The translations under genes were made by a program, and so were the position numbers. The notes beneath the pieces are model-generated. The model saw only the letters and a program-made list of their open reading frames with translations, did no database searches and had not been told where the DNA came from. Below, in pieces: positions 58,802 through 64,000 of a stretch of DNA of 64,000 bases. Origin of the DNA: Duodenibacillus intestinigallinarum (lineage in GTDB: Bacteria > Pseudomonadota > Gammaproteobacteria > Burkholderiales > Burkholderiaceae_F); contig DXAH01000084.1 in the NCBI GenBank assembly GCA_019117105.1, positions 1 to 64,000 of the forward strand, in the 5' to 3' direction. Each line of letters begins with the position of its first letter. The first letter of the stretch is position 1.

Positions 58802-59560
58802 TCAGCGAGCCATCATTTCGCGGACCTTGCCCGCCACCGCTTTGCCGAGAAGTTCGTGCTCGTGTGCAGACAAATGCACCTTGTCGGGTTGATCAGGCAT
58901 GCCCACAACAGCCCCGCCGTCGAAATACTCGGCGCCGGCAGCTCGTACTGCCTTTTCAATCACAGGGCCCCAAGCTTTGGTCTTGGCAAGTGCTCCGGCA
59001 AAGAAGTCCCCGTAGGACGTGTTGTCGCCGTCGAGTTCCGGCGGCAAAACAATCAGAACACGAGGCGGCTTATAGGCGGTACGCCGCTGCCACTCTCCGC
59101 TTTTGATGCAATTCGTGAGATTGACCAGTCCCTGCGCGATCTCTTTCGGACCGCGATGATGCCCTGCTTTCAGATCGTTGGAGCCGAGCATAACGATAAC
59201 CAGATCAACGGGCATATTGGCCGAGAGTGCGGCAGGTAACGTAGTCAGTCCGTTATAGGTCTCGCCAGGAATTTTGCCGCTGCCCGGACTTTCCGGCTCA
59301 TCGACATCCGTCGTGCGGCCGCCGAGTGCGTCGACTTCCAAATGGTATTTATTGCCAAGCTCCCGATTCATGAAATAGGGCCAGGTTTCATCAACGGGCA
59401 GACGTGAAACGATCTGCGTCTTGGGTTCGTAGACCCAGCCGAACGTGTTGGAATCACCGTAGACGAAGATCGTGGGTTTTTGCTGCCCCGCACCGGCAAC
59501 GCAGGTAAGCACGGTCGCCGTCGCAAAGACGGTCGTTTTAAAGCGCAGAGAAACTGACAT
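58802..59560 (-). CDS. Exported SGNH/GDSL hydrolase
   Basis: 252 residues. A signal peptide (about 1-25) is followed by the block I nucleophile FVYGDSNTFGW, the oxyanion Gly/Asn in VIVMLGSNDLK and the block V DKVHLSAHEH (Asp, His), a complete SGNH set. Block I with GDSNTFGW resembles arylesterase/acyltransferase-type members. It is probably a periplasmic esterase; the substrate is unknown. AAGGA lies seven bases before the ATG. It follows the SDR gene by 29 bases in the same operon. Confidence 0.88.
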   Translation of the reverse strand: MSVSLRFKTTVFATATVLTCVAGAGQQKPTIFVYGDSNTFGWVYEPKTQIVSRLPVDETWPYFMNRELGNKYHLEVDALGGRTTDVDEPESPGSGKIPGETYNGLTTLPAALSANMPVDLVIVMLGSNDLKAGHHRGPKEIAQGLVNLTNCIKSGEWQRRTAYKPPRVLIVLPPELDGDNTSYGDFFAGALAKTKAWGPVIEKAVRAAGAEYFDGGAVVGMPDQPDKVHLSAHEHELLGKAVAGKVREMMAR

Positions 59561-59589
59561 TAGGATGTCCTTCGCCAAAGGAGTCTTCA

Positions 59590-60354
59590 CTAGCCGGCAA
59601 CAAGCCCGCCATCAATCAGATACAGGCCCCCGGTAATAAAACTGGCCGAATCGGACGCCAAAAAATAGATAAGCTCGGCAACTTCCGGCGCTTCACCGAC
59701 TCTGCCAAGCGGGTAGAGATCTGCCTCTGCTTTCCAGTAGGCACTCGCATCACCGTTATGCGAAATGTCTGCAAATTTCTGGAAAAGATTGATGGCCAAC
59801 GGTGTACGAATCGTTGCGGCACAAACGGCATTGACTCGGACATTCTGCCGTCCAAGGTCAATTGCCAGACTCTTTGTGATTTGCCCGAGGGCCCCCTTCG
59901 TCAGACCATAGCCAAAACTATTGGCCTTCCCGATATAGCTCTGATCCGAAGCGTTGATGACCACTGAGCCGCCGCCCTTTCTCAAGATACTCGGCACGGC
60001 CACTTGCAACGTACGAACCGTACCCTTGATGTTGGTGTCAATCATCAAATCAAGCTCTTCTTCGCTGATTGTGAGCATCGTGTTGCAACGGTGTATCCCG
60101 GCATTGGCAACAACGCAATCCAATTCACCGTACTTTTCAATTGCTGCCGCGACTGCTTTCTCGATGTCTTCACGATTTCGGGTGTTTCCCTCGACAAAAA
60201 AAGCGCCTGTCTCATTAGCAACAGCTTGCCCGTCCTCCACGTTGATGTCCATGAAAGCCACATTCCAACCGGATTGTGCAAATTTACGAACAGATGCTGC
60301 TCCGATTCCCGTAGAACCCCCGGTGATGAAAACAGTCTTCTGTTGATTCGACAT
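59590..60354 (-). CDS. Short-chain dehydrogenase/reductase
   Basis: 254 residues, classical SDR length. NAD(P) site TGGSTGIGAA; VVANAGIHR (NAG); catalytic Ser in VVINASDQSYIG and YGLTKGALG (YxxxK). The C-terminus ends FITGGLYLIDGGLVAG. Substrate unknown; the aspartate in FMDINVED at the end of beta-2 favours NAD. An ideal AAGGAGG precedes the ATG. Upstream of an exported esterase, so the pair may act on one compound, one inside and one outside the cytoplasm. Confidence 0.9.
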   Translation of the reverse strand: MSNQQKTVFITGGSTGIGAASVRKFAQSGWNVAFMDINVEDGQAVANETGAFFVEGNTRNREDIEKAVAAAIEKYGELDCVVANAGIHRCNTMLTISEEELDLMIDTNIKGTVRTLQVAVPSILRKGGGSVVINASDQSYIGKANSFGYGLTKGALGQITKSLAIDLGRQNVRVNAVCAATIRTPLAINLFQKFADISHNGDASAYWKAEADLYPLGRVGEAPEVAELIYFLASDSASFITGGLYLIDGGLVAG

Positions 60355-60422
60355 TTGAGTCCTCCTTAGCAATCGAAGTCACAGGATCAGCATCCATGAC
60401 ACATGAAAACAGGTTCAGTTTA

Positions 60423-60440
60423 CAGCTTGATTCGAAGCTG
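60423..60440. promoter_or_regulatory. Small inverted repeat upstream of the SDR gene
   Basis: CAGCTT (60423-60428) and AAGCTG (60435-60440) separated by six bases, about 70 bases upstream of the SDR start. Possible operator. The 60355-60645 gap is AT-richer than the rest of the window and otherwise shows only a GCGGG/CCCGC hairpin near 60580-60595. Confidence 0.3.
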
Positions 60441-60645
60441 ACCGCAATCAACGGTTAGTCCGGACTGTTTGGGGAGTCGCAATAGAAAGAAAGAGCAGTT
60501 CAAGATTTGGAATGTACCGATGCCACCAAGAAACAGGTGTTTGCCACTTTTTCTGCAATTTGCAAAAACTTGCGCGGGATTTTCCCGCAGCGTCTCGGCA
60601 ATTTTTTGACTATTTTTGCCATCGTCCAACCAGATGGTGATTGCC

Positions 60646-60969
60646 ATGAAGGCTTTTGCTTGGCTTCTTTGTGCCATTCTCCTAGAAGTTGTCGGAACAG
60701 CCGGACTTAAGCTCAGCGAAGGTTTTACGAAGCCACTGTTTACGATAGGTGCGCTTTGTTGTTACGCCGCATCGTTTTACTTCCTTTCCGTAACACTCAA
60801 AAGCATTCCCGTGGGCGTTGCCTATGCGATTTGGTCAGGGCTGGGCATTGTATTGACAACCATTGTCGGCTACTTTTTGTTCGCACAAAAACTTCCAATG
60901 GCTTCGGTTGCCGGAATCGTATTGATCGTAGCCGGCGTGGGCATCATGATGGCGTCATCAGGGCACTAA
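60646..60969 (+). CDS. Small multidrug resistance exporter (EmrE-like)
   Basis: 107 residues, four membrane helices. Starting at 60646, the essential membrane glutamate falls exactly at residue 14 (ILLEVVGTAGLKLSEGF), as in EmrE. The second half of the signature, GVAYAIWSGLGIVLTT (Tyr and Trp of the substrate site), is EmrE/Qac-like rather than the guanidinium exporter Gdx, so quaternary ammonium or other cations are likely substrates. The codon context is AT-richer than neighbouring genes, suggesting later acquisition. No guanidine riboswitch was recognised upstream. Confidence 0.9.
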   Translation: MKAFAWLLCAILLEVVGTAGLKLSEGFTKPLFTIGALCCYAASFYFLSVTLKSIPVGVAYAIWSGLGIVLTTIVGYFLFAQKLPMASVAGIVLIVAGVGIMMASSGH

Positions 60970-61068
60970 GTCTGATCACCCTCAATTTTCGATGCCGACA
61001 TGGGTGACAAATAAACATACTTATGTTTTATCAATTGTCACATAAGCACAAAGCATGCGGCAGATACG

Positions 61069-61090
61069 AAAAAACCACCGCGAGGGTGGT
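61069..61090 (-). terminator. Terminator after tRNA-Phe
   Basis: On the minus strand ACCACC/GGTGGT with a five-base loop, followed by a T-run. It lies 14 bases beyond the tRNA CCA end. Confidence 0.88.
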
Positions 61091-61103
61091 TCTTCAGTAG
61101 AAC

Positions 61104-61179
61104 TGGTGGCCAGGGACGGAATCGAACCGCCGACACGCGGATTTTCAATCCGCTGCTCTACCAACTGAGCTACCTGGCC
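61104..61179 (-). tRNA. tRNA-Phe (GAA)
   Basis: 76 bases including the encoded CCA. Acceptor arms GGCCAGG/CCTGGCC, D-arm GCTCAGTTGGTAGAGC, anticodon stem-loop with GATTGAAAATC (GAA anticodon), and the T-arm GTTCGATTC. All arms pair well. Single tRNA gene, not in an rRNA operon. Confidence 0.97.
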
Positions 61180-61386
61180 AACAGAGAAGCGCAACTATAT
61201 AGGCTAATTTGGAAATTTGCAAGTGCCCGGCTGAAATTTCTCTCCGCCTTAAGTTTTTCAAAACATTTCTGAAGCATAATCCGCGCTATCTTAAGATCAA
61301 CCAGTAGACGTATACGAAGAACCGCGCCCTTGGGGAAGAAGAACAACAAACCTCAATCGGCAGACGAATTCGTTGTTATTGACCCC

Positions 61387-62670
61387 ATGCAGTTGCTTTG
61401 TCTCGGCCTTAACCATAAGACCGCTCCGCTTGCGGTGCGTGAGCGCGTTGCCTTCGGTCCTGAAGATACCGGAGAAACCGTCGCTCTCATCAAAACCCGC
61501 TTGGCTTCCGCGGATGCCGGCGGTGTCACGGAAGCCATGATTCTGTCGACCTGCAACCGCACGGAAATCTATTGCGCGGCAGTCGACACCAAGCGTGCCG
61601 CTGATTCCGTTCTTGAGCTCATCGAAGAACTCAAGGGCGTGCGCAAGACCGATCTTCAGCCGCATGTATACGTCTACGAACAGTGCGAAGCGGCTCGTCA
61701 TGTCTTTCGTGTGGTTTCGGGCATTGACTCGATGGTACTCGGCGAAACGCAGATCGTCGGCCAATTCAAAAAAGCCGTGGCGACAGCCCGTGACGTCAAG
61801 GGTTTGGGCTTGATGCTCAACCACCTCTTCCAGGATGCGTTTACCGTTGCCAAAGAAGTGCGCTCGAGTACGGCCATCGGCTCCAACTCCGTGAGTCTTG
61901 CCGCAGCTGCCGTGCGTCTGTCATTGCGTCTGTTCGGCAACCTGTCCGACTCAAACGTGCTGTTTGTGGGCGCCGGCGAAATGATCGAACTCTGTGCCGC
62001 CCATTTCTCGGCACAGCAGCCCCGCTCAATTACCGTGGCCAACCGTTCGCTCGAACGCGGCCAGAACCTCGCAGCACGTTACAACGGCAAAGCCATGAAG
62101 CTGCAAGACCTGCCGCAGGTGATCAGCAACTTCGACATCATTGTGTCATGTACGGCTTCCGCCCTTCCCATCATCGGCTTGGGCATGATTGAGCGCGCCG
62201 TCAAAGAACGTCGCCATCGCCCGATCTGCATCGTTGACTTGGCCGTGCCGCGCGACGTGGAAGCTGAAGTCTCCCGTCTGGACGACGTCTACGTCTACAG
62301 CATGGATGAACTCGGCGCCGTCGTCGAATCCGGCAAAGAAAGCCGCAAGGCCGCTGTAGTCAAAGCCGAAGTGATTATCTCAATGCGCGTGCAGGCTTTT
62401 GAAAAATGGCTTGAGATGCGTGCAGCCGTGCCCGCCATCGCCCGCATCCGCAACCGCGCGGAAAAGGCCCGAGAAGAATTGACGCAAAAAGCAATCAAGC
62501 AGATTGAAAAGGGCGCAGACCCAGCCGTCGTGATTGACCTCTTCGGCAAAGCCTTCATGCATAAGCTTCTGCATGATCCCACCGTGCTTTTGCGTAATGC
62601 CGAAGGTCTGACCAGTGAAGAGCGCGAGCATATGACGATGATTGTGGGCCACTTCTTCGGACCTCGCTAA
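61387..62670 (+). CDS. hemA: Glutamyl-tRNA reductase
   Basis: 427 residues from the ATG at 61387 (MQLLCLGLNHKTAP), the usual beginning. HemA reduces glutamyl-tRNA to glutamate-1-semialdehyde, the first step of C5 heme synthesis. Catalytic Cys lies in STCNRTEIY; also GIDSMVLGETQIVGQ, NVLFVGAGEMIEL (NADPH) and PICIVDLAVPRDVE. The frame is open 19 codons further to a TTG at 61330, which has a GAAGAA before it, whereas the ATG lacks a clear ribosome site, so a longer form is possible. hemA-prfA-prmC is conserved. Confidence 0.95.
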   Translation: MQLLCLGLNHKTAPLAVRERVAFGPEDTGETVALIKTRLASADAGGVTEAMILSTCNRTEIYCAAVDTKRAADSVLELIEELKGVRKTDLQPHVYVYEQCEAARHVFRVVSGIDSMVLGETQIVGQFKKAVATARDVKGLGLMLNHLFQDAFTVAKEVRSSTAIGSNSVSLAAAAVRLSLRLFGNLSDSNVLFVGAGEMIELCAAHFSAQQPRSITVANRSLERGQNLAARYNGKAMKLQDLPQVISNFDIIVSCTASALPIIGLGMIERAVKERRHRPICIVDLAVPRDVEAEVSRLDDVYVYSMDELGAVVESGKESRKAAVVKAEVIISMRVQAFEKWLEMRAAVPAIARIRNRAEKAREELTQKAIKQIEKGADPAVVIDLFGKAFMHKLLHDPTVLLRNAEGLTSEEREHMTMIVGHFFGPR

Positions 62671-62697
62671 AATTCCTTCCTTTTCAGAGACAAGCAA

Positions 62698-62734
62698 CGG
62701 ACGCGTACAATTTCAGTCGCGTCCGCTTTCTTTA
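62698..62734 (+). terminator. Hairpin with T-rich tail between hemA and prfA
   Basis: CGGACGCG (62698-62705) pairs perfectly with CGCGTCCG (62718-62725), followed by CTTTCTTTA. It sits 62 bases before prfA, so prfA-prmC may have its own promoter or read-through. Confidence 0.75.
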
Positions 62735-62796
62735 GCGATTTCCTCATACGAATTTTCCCTGGCCGTCTGAAATACCCGGCCGTTCTTTTTTGTGCC

Positions 62797-63879
62797 ATGA
62801 AAGAAAACATCCGCGCCAAGCTTCTCGGTCTTTGCCGTCGTCTTGAAGAACTCGATGCCATGCTCGCAGCACCTGATGCAGCAGACGACATGAAGCGCTT
62901 CACGGAACTTTCGCGCGAACGCGCCGAAATCGAACCGGTTGTTCTCAAGACCAAGGAATACGAACAGACGCTCGAGGACATCGCTACGGCCGAAGAAATG
63001 GCCAAGGATCCCGAAGTCGCCGAATTTGCCCGCGAAGAAATGCTCGCTGGCAAGAAAAAGCTCGAAGAACTCGAACAGGACCTGCAAATCCTGCTTTTGC
63101 CGCGCGACCCGGACGACAATAAGAACACTTTCCTTGAAATCCGAGCCGGCACGGGAGGCGAAGAGTCGGCGTTGTTTGCGGGCGACCTGCTGCGCATGTA
63201 CATGCGCTACGCGGAACGCAGCGGTTGGCGCGTGGAAATCGTCAGCAAGAGCGACTCGGATCTCGGCGGCTACCGTGAAGTCATCTGCCGAATCATCGGT
63301 GAAGGTGCATACAGCCGACTGAAATTCGAGTCCGGCGGCCACCGCGTGCAGCGCGTACCGGAAACAGAAGCTCAGGGCCGCGTGCACACTTCGGCCTGTA
63401 CGGTTGCCGTCATGCCCGAAGCCGACGAAGTAGAAGCCGTCAAGATCAATCCGCAGGATCTGCGCATTGACGTATACCGCGCTTCCGGCGCCGGCGGCCA
63501 GCACGTGCAGAAAACAGACTCTGCTGTCCGCATCACGCACTTGCCCACGGGGCTTGTAGTCGAATGTCAGGACGAACGTAGCCAGCGCCAAAACAAGGAA
63601 CGCGCCATGAGCGTTCTGGCCAGCCGCCTCTACGCCATGGAAGTTGAGAAGCGCCGCAGTGAAGAAGCAAGCACTCGCAAGAGCTTAATCGGCAGCGGCG
63701 ACCGCAGCGAACGCATTCGCACCTACAACTACCCGCAGGGCCGCGTCACCGACCACCGCATCAATCTGACGCTCTACAAGCTCGGTGCGATTATGGACGG
63801 CGACCTTGATGAAATTCTGACCGCGCTTCAAAACGAACATCGCGCCGAACTGCTCGCCGCAATGGGAGAAAACGCGTGA
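62797..63879 (+). CDS. prfA: Peptide chain release factor 1
   Basis: 360 residues. RF1 ends translation at UAA and UAG. The recognition PxT element appears as RVPETEAQGRVHTSACTVA (PET), diagnostic of RF1 versus the SPF of RF2, and the hydrolysis motif is ASGAGGQHVQKTDSAV. RIRTYNYPQGRVTDHRI near the C-terminus is conserved. prmC, the enzyme that methylates the GGQ glutamine, overlaps its stop by four bases. Confidence 0.97.
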   Translation: MKENIRAKLLGLCRRLEELDAMLAAPDAADDMKRFTELSRERAEIEPVVLKTKEYEQTLEDIATAEEMAKDPEVAEFAREEMLAGKKKLEELEQDLQILLLPRDPDDNKNTFLEIRAGTGGEESALFAGDLLRMYMRYAERSGWRVEIVSKSDSDLGGYREVICRIIGEGAYSRLKFESGGHRVQRVPETEAQGRVHTSACTVAVMPEADEVEAVKINPQDLRIDVYRASGAGGQHVQKTDSAVRITHLPTGLVVECQDERSQRQNKERAMSVLASRLYAMEVEKRRSEEASTRKSLIGSGDRSERIRTYNYPQGRVTDHRINLTLYKLGAIMDGDLDEILTALQNEHRAELLAAMGENA

Positions 63880-64000
63880 CGACGGTTGCGCAGGGCTTGT
63901 TTCAGGCTGTAGGACGCGTTTCCCGTTCGGAAGCGCGTCTGCTGCTTGCAACAACCATCCGCAAACCCAAAGAATTTCTCATCGCACATCCGGAATATTC
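63876..64000 (+). CDS. prmC: Release factor glutamine methyltransferase PrmC (partial)
   Basis: The first 41 residues of PrmC, cut by the window end. GTG start at 63876 overlapping the prfA TGA (GTGA). The translation includes SEARLLLATTIRKPKEFLIAHPEY, matching the N-terminal helical domain of PrmC (LLLA, LIAHPE). Identity rests mostly on this and on position after prfA. Confidence 0.85.
   Translation, partial: MTTVAQGLFQAVGRVSRSEARLLLATTIRKPKEFLIAHPEY

Noticed and set aside
60446..60645. Guanidine riboswitch upstream of the SMR exporter
   Set aside because: No ACGR-loop hairpins were seen, and the protein is EmrE-like rather than Gdx-like. Only a GCGGG/CCCGC hairpin is present.
60970..61180. 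Prophage or island attachment site at tRNA-Phe
   Set aside because: No integrase gene and no second copy of the tRNA 3' end was found in the AT-richer region; kept only as a compositional observation.
1..64000. CRISPR array, IS element, integron, toxin-antitoxin or defence island
   Set aside because: No regularly spaced repeats, transposase motifs, or nuclease, helicase or reverse-transcriptase clusters were found; the window is mainly core genes.

Overview
The window is a contiguous, gene-dense piece of a bacterial chromosome. It reads as a Gram-negative betaproteobacterium, most likely Sutterellaceae (Sutterella/Parasutterella-like, Burkholderiales); this taxonomic call is inference. The reasons are outer-membrane genes (lptD, surA, tolB-pal-cpoB, mltA), the dusB-fis-purH order, a thioredoxin-reductase-like ferredoxin-NADP reductase, moderately high GC, and a secreted flavin-based reductase set typical of anaerobically respiring gut Sutterellaceae. 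I found no phage, insertion sequence, CRISPR array, toxin-antitoxin or defence locus. Nearly everything is core metabolism and cell biology.

Layout. 1-3 kb (minus): ribH-nusB-(hairpin)-thiL-pgpA-pncC. 3.2-8.3 kb: a small unknown membrane protein on plus, then a minus operon glyA-nrdR-ribD-ribE-OYE reductase. 8.5-11 kb (minus): amidohydrolase, PyrE-type phosphoribosyltransferase and radical SAM enzyme. 11-14.1 kb (minus): exported fumarate-reductase-like flavoprotein, a small FMN-carrier protein and the flavin transferase ApbE. 14.4-18.2 kb (minus): glnS (with a large insertion), azlCD, moaC. 18.3-24 kb (plus): bepA-like protease, ferredoxin reductase, nadK, recN. 24-31.6 kb: mrp, rtcB, metG(+), a cyclase-family hydrolase, a DcuC-type carrier and erpA. 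31.6-35.4 kb (minus): rph-rdgB-hemW-mltA. 35.5-38.3 kb: yicC, an unknown 99-aa protein, a PAP2 phosphatase and scpA. 38.3-42.6 kb (minus): a NitT/TauT-type ABC transporter packed against scpA, then malic enzyme. 42.9-48.5 kb (minus): dusB-fis-purH and tolB-pal-cpoB. 48.6-51.5 kb (minus): nitronate monooxygenase-like protein and amgK-murU. 51.8-57.5 kb (plus): lptD-surA-pdxA-rsmA. 57.6-61.2 kb: a short MetE-like methyltransferase, then an SGNH hydrolase/SDR pair, an EmrE-type exporter in AT-richer DNA, and tRNA-Phe. 61.4-64 kb (plus): hemA-prfA-prmC (prmC cut by the window end).

How the genes fit together. Riboflavin synthesis (ribD, ribE, ribH) supplies flavin to many flavoproteins here, including the exported FAD/FMN reductase matured by ApbE. 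The DcuC carrier and malic enzyme fit an anaerobic C4-dicarboxylate economy. amgK-murU, mltA, tolB-pal-cpoB, lptD, surA and bepA are all envelope assembly, turnover or quality control. The most unusual items are a roughly 98-residue insertion in GlnRS, the split exported flavin module with a structured mRNA leader, the PyrE/amidohydrolase/radical SAM operon, and scpA attached to an ABC-transporter operon.
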